64,000 nucleotides of DNA from Chitinophagaceae bacterium. Its GTDB lineage: Bacteria; Bacteroidota; Bacteroidia; Chitinophagales; Chitinophagaceae. Both the position numbers and the translations under genes were made by a program. The notes beneath the pieces were generated by a model that saw only the letters and a list, made by a program, of their open reading frames with translations, ran no database searches and was not told the origin of the DNA. Where the stretch lies: positions 82,269-146,268 of the forward strand of contig JAEUVB010000011.1 of assembly GCA_016786845.1 (NCBI GenBank). Reading direction: 5' to 3'. This document shows, one piece after another, positions 25,438 through 35,092 of this stretch; position 1 is the stretch's first letter, and each line of letters opens with the position of its first letter.

Positions 25438-27933
25438 ATGATGAAGAAATTTATTCTGCTTTCGGTTTGTCTCATTTTAAGTGTTTATTCAGCAATGGCA
25501 CAGCCTTCAGTGGCCAGACGATGGAATGAGGTTGCCTTGGCAGCTATACGACAAGATTTCGCCCGTCCTCCCGTACAAGCCCGAAATCTATTTCATTTTT
25601 CGGTGGCCGTATATGATGCATGGGCGGCCTATGATCAGGGTGCCACGACTTACTTATTGAGCAAGACCGTCGGCGGTGTAACCTATCCATTTTTAGGTGC
25701 GCCGGCGGTGATCGATACCATAGCGGCTGAAGAAATGGCCATCAGTTATGCGGCTTTCCGAATCTTAAGACATTGTTTTGCCAATTCGCCCAATGTGGGT
25801 ATCAGTTATTATCGGTTTGATACCTTGATGGTTAACTTAGGATACGATACTAATTATATCAGTACGAATTACTTGACCGGCACCCCGGCAGATTTAGGTA
25901 ATTATGTCGCACAGCAAGTCATCGCCTGGGGACTCGCAGATGGTTCGAATGAAGCCGGCAACTTTGCGGCCTTGCATTATGCACCGGTCAATACACCCTT
26001 AGTGGTTTTTCAGCCGGGTAATATGGGTATGGCCTTTCCAAATCGTTGGCAACAGCTTACCGTACCATCGGCACTTGATCAGGGTGGAAATCCTATACCC
26101 AGTACACCCGCGTTTATTGGGCCTGAATGGGGCGGAGTATTGCCGTTTAGTCTGACCTCAGCTGATTTAACAACCTATACCCGTGATGGTGGAAATTATT
26201 CGGTGTATAAAGATCCGGGAGCACCCCCAATGTTGAATGTCACCGATGTGAATGACAGTCTGAGTCAGGTCTTCAAATGGGGACATGCCATGGTTTCGAT
26301 ATGGAGCTCACATCTCGATCCGGCCGATACCACCATGATGGATTCTTCTCCGGCTTCACTAGGCAACGTCGATATTGCACCTTCTTCTTTTACTCAACTG
26401 CAACAATATTATCGTTTTCTGGAAGGAGGCGATACCAGTCATGGTTATAGTCTGAATCCTGTTACGGGATTACCCTACACACCACAACCCATAAAACGTG
26501 GTGATTATACCCGAGTGGTCTCTCAGTTTTGGGCTGATGGTCCGCGTTCCGAAACACCGCCGGGACATTGGTTTGTATTGTTCAATAATGTGAGCGATCA
26601 TCCGCTTACCGTAAAACAAATGGAAGGCACAGGTCCGGTACTTTCCGATTTGGAATGGGATGTGAAAGGTTATTTTATGCTCGGTGGTGCCATGCATGAT
26701 GCAGCTATCGCTGCCTGGGGTGTGAAAGGGTGGTACGATTCGCCGCGACCGATTTCAATGATACGCAAGATGGCCGATTATGGACAGTGCAGTGATTCAT
26801 TGGCTCCTCACTATCATCCGGGTGGATTGCCTTTGATACCCGGATATATTGAGTTGATCGGGAGTGGTGATTCATTGGCCGGATCATTCGATGAGCATCT
26901 CAATAAAATTAAATTGTTTACCTGGAGAGGATTCAATTATATCACCGATTCCTCCACCGATGTATCCGGTGTGGGATGGATTAGAGCAGAAGACTGGATG
27001 CCTTATCAACGCAAGACTTTTGTGACGCCCCCTTTTGCGGGATATGTGTCGGGGCATTCTACCTATTCCAGAACGGCAGCAGAGGTGATGACCTTGATGA
27101 CCGGCACGCCTTATTTCCCGGGCGGACTTTCGGAATATGTGATCCCGGCGAATAATAATTTTCTGGTCATCGAGAAGGGACCTTCTACAGATGTACACCT
27201 GCAATGGGCCACCTATCGCGATGCATCCAATCAGGCGAGTTTGTCGAGAATTTGGGGAGGCATACATCCGCCTATCGACGATATGCCGGGTAGACTTATG
27301 GGTGAACAAATTGGAACGGAAGCTTACTACAAGGCCAAGTCTTATTTCTTAGGATTACCCTTGCCTTTATCCTTAAACTATTTTCACCTGAGCGAACAAA
27401 ATTGTACCGTCACTTTAAATTGGTCCACCTTATCGGAAGAAGGCATTCGTGAATTTGAAATTTGGCGAAGCGAAGATGGAAGTCATTACACCACTTTAGT
27501 CGCAACGATCAAATCGAAAGGGAATTCACAAGAGAAGCAATACTATTCAGCAAAAGATTTAAGTCCATCGAAAAATAATATTTATAAATTGATTGAAAAA
27601 GATGTGGAAGGGCGAACGGCTTTGGTGGGTATACAGAGTATCTATCTCAATCAATGTGGCGATGGCGTAACTGAACCTTCGGTAACATGGTTTCCGAATC
27701 CGGTGACTGATGTTTTACAATTGACAATGCAAACTGTACATTCAGATGAAAAAGCAAAAATCAGCATCACGGATATGAGCGGAAGAAAGGTCTATGAAGA
27801 ATACCAGGATTTGAAAACGCCTCGCACTACATCCGGCATCCGGGTTTCAGATTTTCCAAATGCAACCTACATGATCAGCGTGGAGTATAGTGATGGGTTT
27901 CGCTATGGCGGTAAGTTCATAAAAGGGAAATAG
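25438..27933 (+). CDS. vanadium-dependent haloperoxidase with T9SS sorting domain
   Basis: Secreted PAP2-superfamily vanadium haloperoxidase, which would oxidise halides with hydrogen peroxide. The vanadate-site motifs are all visible: RP in SPRPISMIRKMADYGQ, the GHS motif in AGYVSGHSTYSRTAAEVM (His ~540) and SRIWGGIHPPIDD (SR-x5-H-x3-D, His ~610). The domain is preceded by a signal peptide (MMKKFILLSVCLILSVYSAMA). After about residue 645 come an Ig-like module (LNYFHLSEQNCTVTLNWSTL) and a C-terminal T9SS sorting domain (TWFPNPVTDVLQLTMQTVHS to FIKGK). Start at one of two adjacent ATGs (25438 or 25441). Halide specificity and substrate cannot be inferred; acid-phosphatase activity is an alternative for this fold. 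Confidence 0.88.
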   Translation: MMKKFILLSVCLILSVYSAMAQPSVARRWNEVALAAIRQDFARPPVQARNLFHFSVAVYDAWAAYDQGATTYLLSKTVGGVTYPFLGAPAVIDTIAAEEMAISYAAFRILRHCFANSPNVGISYYRFDTLMVNLGYDTNYISTNYLTGTPADLGNYVAQQVIAWGLADGSNEAGNFAALHYAPVNTPLVVFQPGNMGMAFPNRWQQLTVPSALDQGGNPIPSTPAFIGPEWGGVLPFSLTSADLTTYTRDGGNYSVYKDPGAPPMLNVTDVNDSLSQVFKWGHAMVSIWSSHLDPADTTMMDSSPASLGNVDIAPSSFTQLQQYYRFLEGGDTSHGYSLNPVTGLPYTPQPIKRGDYTRVVSQFWADGPRSETPPGHWFVLFNNVSDHPLTVKQMEGTGPVLSDLEWDVKGYFMLGGAMHDAAIAAWGVKGWYDSPRPISMIRKMADYGQCSDSLAPHYHPGGLPLIPGYIELIGSGDSLAGSFDEHLNKIKLFTWRGFNYITDSSTDVSGVGWIRAEDWMPYQRKTFVTPPFAGYVSGHSTYSRTAAEVMTLMTGTPYFPGGLSEYVIPANNNFLVIEKGPSTDVHLQWATYRDASNQASLSRIWGGIHPPIDDMPGRLMGEQIGTEAYYKAKSYFLGLPLPLSLNYFHLSEQNCTVTLNWSTLSEEGIREFEIWRSEDGSHYTTLVATIKSKGNSQEKQYYSAKDLSPSKNNIYKLIEKDVEGRTALVGIQSIYLNQCGDGVTEPSVTWFPNPVTDVLQLTMQTVHSDEKAKISITDMSGRKVYEEYQDLKTPRTTSGIRVSDFPNATYMISVEYSDGFRYGGKFIKGK

Positions 27934-27973
27934 CTTGAATCAATTCCGAGGCGTTTAACATACGCAGCATGGA

Positions 27974-30397
27974 TTAAAACGGATACCCAATCGCGAAATT
28001 CCAGATACCACTTTTATAAGTCAGCTTATTTATAGCAAAGCCATAATCGGTCATGATCTGTGGCTGTTTGATGGGATATCCAAGATCAACCCTAAAGACA
28101 AAGAAAGAGAAGTCGAGACGTATACCCAGTCCGCTGGAGATGGCAATATCCTGCAGAAAATATTTCGCATTGATTTCACCGCCGGGAACATCTTTATTTT
28201 TATTGAAAAGCCAAACATTACCGGCATCTACGAAGAAGGCTCCTTTCAGATTGATAGCACCGGAAAACATTTTGACCAGGTTGAAACGATATTCTGAATT
28301 GGCTTCGAATTTAATATCACCCGTTCTGTCTACTACACCCACACCGGTTTGGAAAGAGGTATCTGTCGACCGGCCCGGACCCAAAGTACGCGCTCTCCAT
28401 CCGCGATTACTGAACGCACCACCGGAAGAGAATTGTTTGATATAGGGTAGGGTGGTATTTCGACCTATGGGTGCACCTATTCCGATCATCACGCGATTGA
28501 CCCATTGCGATTTTTTAAAATTGGTATAGTGACGGTAATCTGTTTCCAACTTGGCGTAATGGGCTATAGGTTGTATGGTATCGGCACTGATGGCATGATA
28601 AACATAATTAACACCCTTGAGAATGGTGCCGGCTTCTTCCAGCCCGATTTTCAAAGTAGTAAAATTGCCGTAGAGGTTACTCAATGGACTTCGATATTCG
28701 AAGGTCATATTTTCACCGTAAATGATATTGTCGTTAAAGATTTTACGGAGGTAGGAATTGTTTTCAAGTTTCGTTTTAAAACTTTCGCCTAACAAGTCGG
28801 AAGGTACACGTGTAACGGTCAGGAAGGCCGGATTGAGTCGCCAGCTTTTATGCGCCGTTTCAAGCCAGTTGAAACCATAGCTACCCGTAATATTGATGAT
28901 GGTATAATTGTTGACCCTTTGGATATAGTTATAACCCGCAGACAAAATGGTAAAGGGTTGATTTCGTTTACTGAAAATATTCTGGTTGAAGGGAACGATA
29001 AATTTTGGGAAAGTGAAATTGGAAGAAATATTGATATTATTTCCCGAACGGTAAAATTGTTTTTGACCATTGAGCAAATTATCATTCCGAAATTCAATGG
29101 ACCCGGCTACGCGGAATGAGAATTGATTGGCACCGTAAAATAAATTCTTATTTCGGTAGGTGATACCCGCACCACTCCCAACATAATAGTCACCATCACT
29201 GGTGCTGACATCAATATTGGCCAACAAATTCATTTTAGGTGCTGTACTGAGACTGATGATGCAATTGAGCTTGCCGGGCTTATCGTCCATTTTATAGTAA
29301 GTAACCGTGACGAATTTAAATATACCCAGTTGATTCAGTCGGTTGATGCTTTGCTCAGTATTTTGCGGACTATAGATGTCGCCGGGCTGAATAAAAATAT
29401 TCCTTACAATAACCTTACGATTGACCGGGAGCGTTTTGTATTTGAAATAAACCTGATTCAATTCATTTTCGATGAAACTTTGATTCGGATCGTCAGAGAT
29501 ATTGGCATCTTTTAGATATACGATGACACTGTCTATGCTATACAGTTGGTCATAAGTACTGTCGCGGGTTGCCTGCACTCCCAATTGTACATTGATCGTT
29601 TTAGTGATTTCTGAATCCTTACTAAATCCGGCAGCTTGGGCGAATGGGTCATCCAATTGGCGTAAGATATTTTCGCGATTGACCGTGTCGATATCAAAAA
29701 CGATATTATCTGATTTGAAATCGTAGTAACCTTTATTTCGGATGAGGCGATAAAGACGTTCTCTTTCAGCGGCACATTTAAAGTTGGAAAAAGGTTCGCC
29801 GGGAACCAACACGCTTTTCTTCATTTCCGATTGAATCAAGGCCTTGAGTTGCGGGCTTTCAATTTCGGTAGTCACTCGTCCGATATCGTAGTATTTACCG
29901 GTTTCAATCTGGTATTCCACAGAGCTGACATTAGGTTTTTTATCGGGAATAATTTTACTCTTCACCGTGGCATAAAAATATCCCTGATTCAACATGAATT
30001 GTTTCATCATTTTTTCAGAATGACGAATGGCGAGGGTATCGAGTAAAGCGGGTCTCTCCACTTTATGTTTCACCAATTTTGGATGAAGGCTGTCTTTTTG
30101 AAATAATGCATACTGATTATTGTATTTCCATAACTTGTATTTGGGCAGCCAGCTTAGGTCCAGGAGGTGGCTATTGGGTTGGGGGAGTGCGAGGGTAAGG
30201 ATATTACTTTCAAGTTCCCCTTTGTAGCGGATTGGTTTTTCTGATTTGAGGGAAAGTGAATTTTCCTTCAGTAATGTTTGATTTTGCGTCAGGTGTTTGG
30301 TATAATTGCATGAAAGCATAAAGCAGCAAAAAGCTAAGGGCAGCAGAAGATGCTTTTTATACAGATTTCGATTAAACACGCGATGGAATGATAACAA
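27974..30397 (-). CDS. tamL: TamL-like BamA-family outer-membrane lipoprotein
   Basis: Outer-membrane assembly protein of the TamA/BamA superfamily in its lipoprotein form, TamL, found in Bacteroidota with TamB. The N-terminus is a lipoprotein signal with lipobox FMLSC (Cys ~30). POTRA-like domains occupy residues ~120-370 (YFYATVKSKIIPDKKPNVSS; NRLNQLGIFKFVTVTYYKMD), and the barrel carries GAGITYRNKNLFYGANQFSF and the family motif FSSGGAFSNRGWRARTLGPG. It ends IWNFAIGYPF, with the terminal aromatic. No ATG is available; the start is TTG at 30397 or GTG at 30379. The second avoids overlap with the divergent methyltransferase gene. Confidence 0.88.
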   Translation of the reverse strand: MLSFHRVFNRNLYKKHLLLPLAFCCFMLSCNYTKHLTQNQTLLKENSLSLKSEKPIRYKGELESNILTLALPQPNSHLLDLSWLPKYKLWKYNNQYALFQKDSLHPKLVKHKVERPALLDTLAIRHSEKMMKQFMLNQGYFYATVKSKIIPDKKPNVSSVEYQIETGKYYDIGRVTTEIESPQLKALIQSEMKKSVLVPGEPFSNFKCAAERERLYRLIRNKGYYDFKSDNIVFDIDTVNRENILRQLDDPFAQAAGFSKDSEITKTINVQLGVQATRDSTYDQLYSIDSVIVYLKDANISDDPNQSFIENELNQVYFKYKTLPVNRKVIVRNIFIQPGDIYSPQNTEQSINRLNQLGIFKFVTVTYYKMDDKPGKLNCIISLSTAPKMNLLANIDVSTSDGDYYVGSGAGITYRNKNLFYGANQFSFRVAGSIEFRNDNLLNGQKQFYRSGNNINISSNFTFPKFIVPFNQNIFSKRNQPFTILSAGYNYIQRVNNYTIINITGSYGFNWLETAHKSWRLNPAFLTVTRVPSDLLGESFKTKLENNSYLRKIFNDNIIYGENMTFEYRSPLSNLYGNFTTLKIGLEEAGTILKGVNYVYHAISADTIQPIAHYAKLETDYRHYTNFKKSQWVNRVMIGIGAPIGRNTTLPYIKQFSSGGAFSNRGWRARTLGPGRSTDTSFQTGVGVVDRTGDIKFEANSEYRFNLVKMFSGAINLKGAFFVDAGNVWLFNKNKDVPGGEINAKYFLQDIAISSGLGIRLDFSFFVFRVDLGYPIKQPQIMTDYGFAINKLTYKSGIWNFAIGYPF

Positions 30398-31116
30398 AGG
30401 CGCAAGTTAAACATATTCGTTCATTAGAAGATAAAAAAAACAGAAGGGCCACAGGTCAGTTTGTGGTGGAAGGCGACAAGATGGTGAGAGAGTTGTTATC
30501 TTCATCCTTGCGCACTTTGGAAATATTTGCAACTTCTGATTGGTTAGAAGTCCATGCGAATAACATACCGTCCAATACATTGATACACGAAGTAAGTGAA
30601 TCGATGTTGTCTTCATTATCCTTTTTAACTACTCCGAATAAAGTACTGGCTTTGGCGGCTTTACCGGCCGGCTTGGAAAGCGAAGTTCGCGGGGTTAGTT
30701 TGGTACTGGATGACATTCAGGATCCAGGCAATATGGGTACTTTGATTCGAACGGCAGATTGGTTTGGGGTGAAACAAATTTATGCTTCTCCGGCAACGGC
30801 CGATGCTTTTAATCCCAAGGTCGTGCAAGCGAGTATGGGTAGTGTATTTAGGGTAAACATTAGTGTGACGGATATTACTCAATTGCTAAAAGAGAATCAT
30901 AAGCTCCCCGCCTATGCAGCCGTTTTAGGTGGTGAGGATATTGGTAAAGTTGGAAAAATAAAGGAAGGGTTTATCGTTTTAGGGAATGAGTCGAAAGGGA
31001 TACATCCGGAGATCCTTGCACGCTGTAAACACAAGCTGACTATACCCAAACACGGACAGGCAGAAAGCTTGAATGTGGCCGTGGCAGCGGGTATTATCTG
31101 TCAGGCCTTGTTATAA
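30388..31116 (+). CDS. TrmH/SpoU-family RNA 2'-O-methyltransferase
   Basis: SPOUT methyltransferase that would methylate a ribose 2'-OH in rRNA or tRNA. Residues ~1-85 form the substrate-binding domain (VKHIRSLEDKKNRRATGQFV, VEGDKMVRELL). The catalytic domain has the three SpoU motifs: DDIQDPGNMGTLIRTADWFG, IVLGNESKGIHPEI and HGQAESLNVAVAAGIICQAL, the last forming the trefoil knot. Length is 242 residues. It is divergent from tamL with no intergenic space, so both promoters must lie within neighbouring coding sequence. Confidence 0.92.
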   Translation: MITKAQVKHIRSLEDKKNRRATGQFVVEGDKMVRELLSSSLRTLEIFATSDWLEVHANNIPSNTLIHEVSESMLSSLSFLTTPNKVLALAALPAGLESEVRGVSLVLDDIQDPGNMGTLIRTADWFGVKQIYASPATADAFNPKVVQASMGSVFRVNISVTDITQLLKENHKLPAYAAVLGGEDIGKVGKIKEGFIVLGNESKGIHPEILARCKHKLTIPKHGQAESLNVAVAAGIICQALL

Positions 31117-31194
31117 CGAAGTTATTATTATATTTGTTCCTAAACTTTTCTCATCAGCGCAGAGTCATATCGCTGAACCTTAAATTTATTCATC

Positions 31195-31992
31195 ATGAAA
31201 AAACTAATCATTACAGTCCTGATCTTACTCAGTGTACTACAATCATTTGCCGGTTGGAATCGCGGCATGCTCAGAATCAGAGACAATAGTGGACGAACCA
31301 TCACAGTCAGTGTGGATGGACGCCGATACAATAAAGTAGGTCGCACGGTTACGGTCGGAGATTTACCTTCCGGATATCATACCGTGAAAGTTTATCGATA
31401 CAATACCAACGGTCATGGATATGCTAATGCCATGTTGATGTATCAGGGAAGTATCAATGTGCGTCCGGGGCGTATTTATTACTGTACCGTAATGCGCAAT
31501 CAAATGGATATCGAAGAGAATTGCTGCATCGATGATTATGGTAATTGGAACAACAACGATAATTGGGACAACTGGGATGAAGAAGCTCATACCTGGAACA
31601 ATAACCGCAGATGGAGTGATCATGACCAATGGGATGACAGAAATGATGACCGTCCAAGACCAAAAGGTAATTATGACGAAAATAGCTGGAATACTTATAA
31701 AGGCGTGATGAGTAACGGCCGTTACCAAATGCTGATCGACCAAATGCGTAAAGCTAGCTTCGAAACCTCAAAAGATAAAGTGGCCCGTCAGTTATTGGTC
31801 AATGAACGCATCACCGTCAACCAACTGATAGGCGTACTCAAAGAATTCACCTTCGAAAGTACCAAGGTCACTTTTGCCAAAGATTTTTATCGCAGTTTGT
31901 TGGATAAAGAAAACTTTATTATGGTCAATGATCTCTTTACTTTCCAAAGCAGCAAAGATGAGATTCTGGATTATATAGGCCAACAACGATAA
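31195..31992 (+). CDS. secreted DUF4476 protein
   Basis: Exported protein of unknown function. After the signal peptide (MKKLIITVLILLSVLQSFAG) is a small beta domain (~residues 21-110; LRIRDNSGRTITVSVDGRRY) like those that precede DUF4476, then a long low-complexity linker rich in N, W and D (DNWDNWDEEAHTWNNN). The C-terminal DUF4476 domain (~170-265) has three similar helical repeats built around F-x-(S/T)-(S/T)-K: ASFETSKDKVARQLL, FTFESTKVTFAKDFY and FTFQSSKDEILDYIG. A strong terminator follows. Confidence 0.82.
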   Translation: MKKLIITVLILLSVLQSFAGWNRGMLRIRDNSGRTITVSVDGRRYNKVGRTVTVGDLPSGYHTVKVYRYNTNGHGYANAMLMYQGSINVRPGRIYYCTVMRNQMDIEENCCIDDYGNWNNNDNWDNWDEEAHTWNNNRRWSDHDQWDDRNDDRPRPKGNYDENSWNTYKGVMSNGRYQMLIDQMRKASFETSKDKVARQLLVNERITVNQLIGVLKEFTFESTKVTFAKDFYRSLLDKENFIMVNDLFTFQSSKDEILDYIGQQR

Positions 31993-32007
31993 GCTTAAAT
32001 ATTACTC

Positions 32008-32043
32008 AAAAAAAATCCTTCAGTTATACTGAAGGATTTTTTT
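32008..32043. terminator. bidirectional terminator between the DUF4476 gene and sucC
   Basis: Perfect inverted repeat ATCCTTCAGT / ACTGAAGGAT flanked by an A run on the left and a T run on the right, serving the two convergent genes. Confidence 0.9.
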
Positions 32044-32063
32044 ATGGGTTGAATATCATTTCA

Positions 32064-33278
32064 TTAAGCAACAGCTTTGTTGACCAGGTCAGCAGCTTCA
32101 CTCAATAAGATTGCACTTTGAACTTTCAGGCCTGATTTTTCAATCAGCTCTTTAGCCGCTTCAGCGTTGGTTCCTTGCAGTCGAACGATTACAGGGACAT
32201 TGATTTCACCAATGGCTTTATAAGCATCTACCACACCTTGTGCAACACGGTCGCAACGAACTATACCACCAAAGATATTGATCAGGATGGCTTTTACGTT
32301 AGGATCTTTCAAAATCAGTCGAAATCCGGCTTCTACCGTTTGGGCATTCGCACCACCGCCTACATCCAAGAAATTCGCGGGTTCGCCACCGCACAATTTA
32401 ATCATATCCATGGTGGCCATCGCTAATCCGGCACCATTCACCATACAGCCTACATTGCCATCCAGTTTAACATAGTTGAGATTGCTTTCACTGGCTTCCA
32501 CTTCGGTAGGGTCTTCTTCTGATTTGTCTCTGAGGGCTTCAAGGTCTTTATGACGAATGAGGGCATTATCTTCCAAATTCATCTTGCAATCCACGGCAAT
32601 GATTTTGTCATCACTGGTTTTAAATAATGGATTGATTTCCAACATGTCGCAATCCAAACCGATAAAGGCATCATATAAGGCGGTAACGAATTTGGTACAG
32701 TTTTTAAATGCTTCGCCGCTTAATCCTAAATTGAAGGCAATTTTACGTGCCTGGAAGGGTTGCAATTTTCCACCCGGTTCAATCCATTCTTTATTGATTT
32801 TTTCAGGTGTGTCATGGGCCACTTCTTCAATATTCATACCACCTTCGGTACTGTAGATGATGGCGTATTTTTTGGTTTGGCGATCCAATAAGATGGAGAG
32901 ATAAAACTCTTTCACCGGGCTGGGACCTTCATAATAGGCATCATCGGCTAAAAAGAGTTTGCTGACCACTTTTCCGGCAGGACCGGTTTGTAGGGTCACC
33001 AAGGTATTGCCTAACATATTTTGTGCAATCTGCATGGCCGATTCTTCACTTTTACAGACCTGTACGCCATGTTGCTCCGGCATTTCTATAAAGGTACCTT
33101 TACCGCGGCCACCTGCATGGATTTGGGCTTTCACCACCACAAAGCGGCTATTGGTTCGGGCGCTTACTTCACGATAGGCATTCACAGCCTCTTCCACCGT
33201 TTCGCAGGCGATACCATTTTGTACAGGCACATTATATCGCTTCAGCAATTCTTTGGCCTGGTATTCATGTAATTTCAT
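32064..33278 (-). CDS. sucC: succinyl-CoA ligase, beta subunit
   Basis: Beta subunit of the citric-acid-cycle enzyme that couples succinyl-CoA to ADP or GDP phosphorylation. It starts with the invariant MKLHEYQAKELLKRYNVPVQ. The ATP-grasp nucleotide site (VVKAQIHAGGRGKG) and metal-binding DCDMLEINPLFKT are clear, as is the C-terminal CoA-ligase domain with FLDVGGGANAQTVEAGF and INIFGGIVRCDRVAQG. The ATG at 33278 is the family start; an upstream in-frame codon adds ten residues without similarity. The alpha subunit is not adjacent, as often seen in Bacteroidota. Confidence 0.95.
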   Translation of the reverse strand: MKLHEYQAKELLKRYNVPVQNGIACETVEEAVNAYREVSARTNSRFVVVKAQIHAGGRGKGTFIEMPEQHGVQVCKSEESAMQIAQNMLGNTLVTLQTGPAGKVVSKLFLADDAYYEGPSPVKEFYLSILLDRQTKKYAIIYSTEGGMNIEEVAHDTPEKINKEWIEPGGKLQPFQARKIAFNLGLSGEAFKNCTKFVTALYDAFIGLDCDMLEINPLFKTSDDKIIAVDCKMNLEDNALIRHKDLEALRDKSEEDPTEVEASESNLNYVKLDGNVGCMVNGAGLAMATMDMIKLCGGEPANFLDVGGGANAQTVEAGFRLILKDPNVKAILINIFGGIVRCDRVAQGVVDAYKAIGEINVPVIVRLQGTNAEAAKELIEKSGLKVQSAILLSEAADLVNKAVA

Positions 33279-33428
33279 ATGAATCTTGTTTAAATGATGT
33301 ATGATCAAATTAATCCGAAAGACAAACCAATATTTATCACTTGGACCTGACTTGAAAAAATTTGCGCAAATTTACTCGTGTAATTGACAAAAAGTGAAAA
33401 GCTTCAGGATTTCTTTTCGAATCCTGCT

Positions 33429-33965
33429 TTAGAAAGTATCAATATATTTTTTTTCCAGCATAAAGGGCAGTAGAATTTGAAACCAGGCTGTATATTTTTC
33501 AGGATTTTGAGCCATATCGGATATGATTTCCGATACCGGCATCCATTTTACCTCCTCCACTTCGTCCGGATCTAAGCGGCTGGGACCGTCATAAAAGCCC
33601 GTAAACAGGTGATCTATTTCATGTTCAATTAAATCCCGGCCAACTTCTGCGCGATAATGAAATACATCCCGAAAGGTCAGTTGTGCTTTGATTCCCAATT
33701 CTTCAAATAATCTTCTTTCCGCAGCCATCAGCGAAGATTCACCCGGAATAGGGTGGCTGCAACATGCATTTGCCCAAAGTCCACCGGAATGATATTTACT
33801 CAGGGCTCGTTTTTGGATGAGCATTTCGTTCTGATTATTGAATAAAAAAACAGACACTGCCCGATGCAGGAGACCCAGTCGATGGGCTTCCATTTTTTCG
33901 GCCATTCCGATTTCCTTATCATTGAGATCCACACAGACTACTTGTATTTCGGATGTTATATTCAT
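33429..33965 (-). CDS. idi: isopentenyl-diphosphate delta-isomerase, type 1
   Basis: Nudix-fold enzyme interconverting isopentenyl and dimethylallyl diphosphate in isoprenoid synthesis. The active-site cysteine is in GGLWANACCSHPIPGE, the Nudix-like helix is AAERRLFEELGIKAQ, and the metal/acid glutamate is in DLIEHEIDHLFTGFYDG; EVKWMPVSEI is the closing block. The ATG at 33965 (MNITSEIQVVCVDLND) fits the family start; the longer frame adds 32 unrelated residues and overlaps the divergent gene. Length is 178 residues, typical for type 1. Confidence 0.94.
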   Translation of the reverse strand: MNITSEIQVVCVDLNDKEIGMAEKMEAHRLGLLHRAVSVFLFNNQNEMLIQKRALSKYHSGGLWANACCSHPIPGESSLMAAERRLFEELGIKAQLTFRDVFHYRAEVGRDLIEHEIDHLFTGFYDGPSRLDPDEVEEVKWMPVSEIISDMAQNPEKYTAWFQILLPFMLEKKYIDTF

Positions 33966-34024
33966 GGGTGCAAAAGTAAGAATACTAGAAAATATCCGTA
34001 TTTTATATATATTTGCCATGCACG

Positions 34025-35047
34025 ATGGATTATTCTCTTTTGATATATGTTTTGGGGGCATTTATTGTATCGTTGGTTACACAATATCTGGTTATCGATC
34101 TGTCACACAAAAAAGGGATATTCATCGATGATCACAACAGTACTTTACCTCAAAAGCTTCACAGTGAACCTACCCCCAGAATAGGTGGGATGGGGATTTT
34201 TTTAGCCATTTTATTCATGGCTAAGGATCTGGAATTGGGTCTCTACATTATTTTAAGCATCATTCCTGCATTTTTGGCGGGCTTTTTGGAAGATTTATTT
34301 GCCAAAATTTCGCCCTTAAGAAGACTATTGATCATGAGTGTGAGTGTGGGCATGATCATTTATTTGAGGGATGCGGTGGTGACCAATTTTGTTGTTTTTG
34401 AAGCACCTTATTGGTTGGGTGTGGTCATTACCACTATTGCCATTTTGGGTTTAATCAATGGAACCAATATGATTGATGGTTTTAACGGCCTTTCATCCGG
34501 GGTTTGTTTTCTGATTTTTTCTACCTACTTCGCCATCAGTATCCATTTGGGAGATCATGTATTGGCTTATATCAGTTTGATTTGCATGGCTGCCATTTTG
34601 GGATTTTTAATATTCAACTTTCCTTTGGGTAAGGTCTTTTTGGGAGATGGGGGCGCCTATAGTCTTGGATTTCTATTAGCGGTATTATCCATTATGATTG
34701 TTAAGCGCAACGATCAAATTTCACCCTGGTTTGCGATGGTCTGTTTGATTTATCCGGTATGGGAGGTAATATTTTCCTTTACCAGACGGACCTTAGTTCA
34801 CCGATTGTCGCCCTTATATCCGGATTCCAAACATTTTCACCAATTGATTTTTAGAAATATTACAAAGCAAAATAATCCGAAGACCACCTTATTTATCTAT
34901 CCGATTGTCATTTTGTTTAATTCGCTGGCTTTGTTTTTTTATAATAATACAACCGCACTGATCATTATCTCATTCGGTTTTGTGGCATCCTATTCCATAT
35001 TCTACCTGATCTTTTCACGTCGTGAAATTAATGGTCAAAAAGTCTGA
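34025..35047 (+). CDS. WecA/MraY-like polyprenyl-phosphate sugar-1-phosphate transferase
   Basis: Integral membrane enzyme that loads a sugar phosphate onto undecaprenyl phosphate to begin polysaccharide synthesis. About ten membrane segments are seen. Family motifs: DDHNSTLPQKLHSEPTPRIG (first cytoplasmic loop), NGTNMIDGFNGLSSGV (catalytic Asp pair region), FLGDGGAYSLGFLLAVLSI and HFHQLIFRNI. It groups better with WecA (GlcNAc-1-P) than with MraY. The start at ATG 34025 is used; a TTG at 34013 lies inside the TATATTTG promoter word (34008-34015). The nucleotide-sugar dehydrogenase follows, forming a two-gene polysaccharide unit. Confidence 0.88.
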   Translation: MDYSLLIYVLGAFIVSLVTQYLVIDLSHKKGIFIDDHNSTLPQKLHSEPTPRIGGMGIFLAILFMAKDLELGLYIILSIIPAFLAGFLEDLFAKISPLRRLLIMSVSVGMIIYLRDAVVTNFVVFEAPYWLGVVITTIAILGLINGTNMIDGFNGLSSGVCFLIFSTYFAISIHLGDHVLAYISLICMAAILGFLIFNFPLGKVFLGDGGAYSLGFLLAVLSIMIVKRNDQISPWFAMVCLIYPVWEVIFSFTRRTLVHRLSPLYPDSKHFHQLIFRNITKQNNPKTTLFIYPIVILFNSLALFFYNNTTALIIISFGFVASYSIFYLIFSRREINGQKV

Positions 35048-35092
35048 TTTTCCCTGCTGTTTTTAGTACTTTTGCGTTCCTAAAAACTAAGC

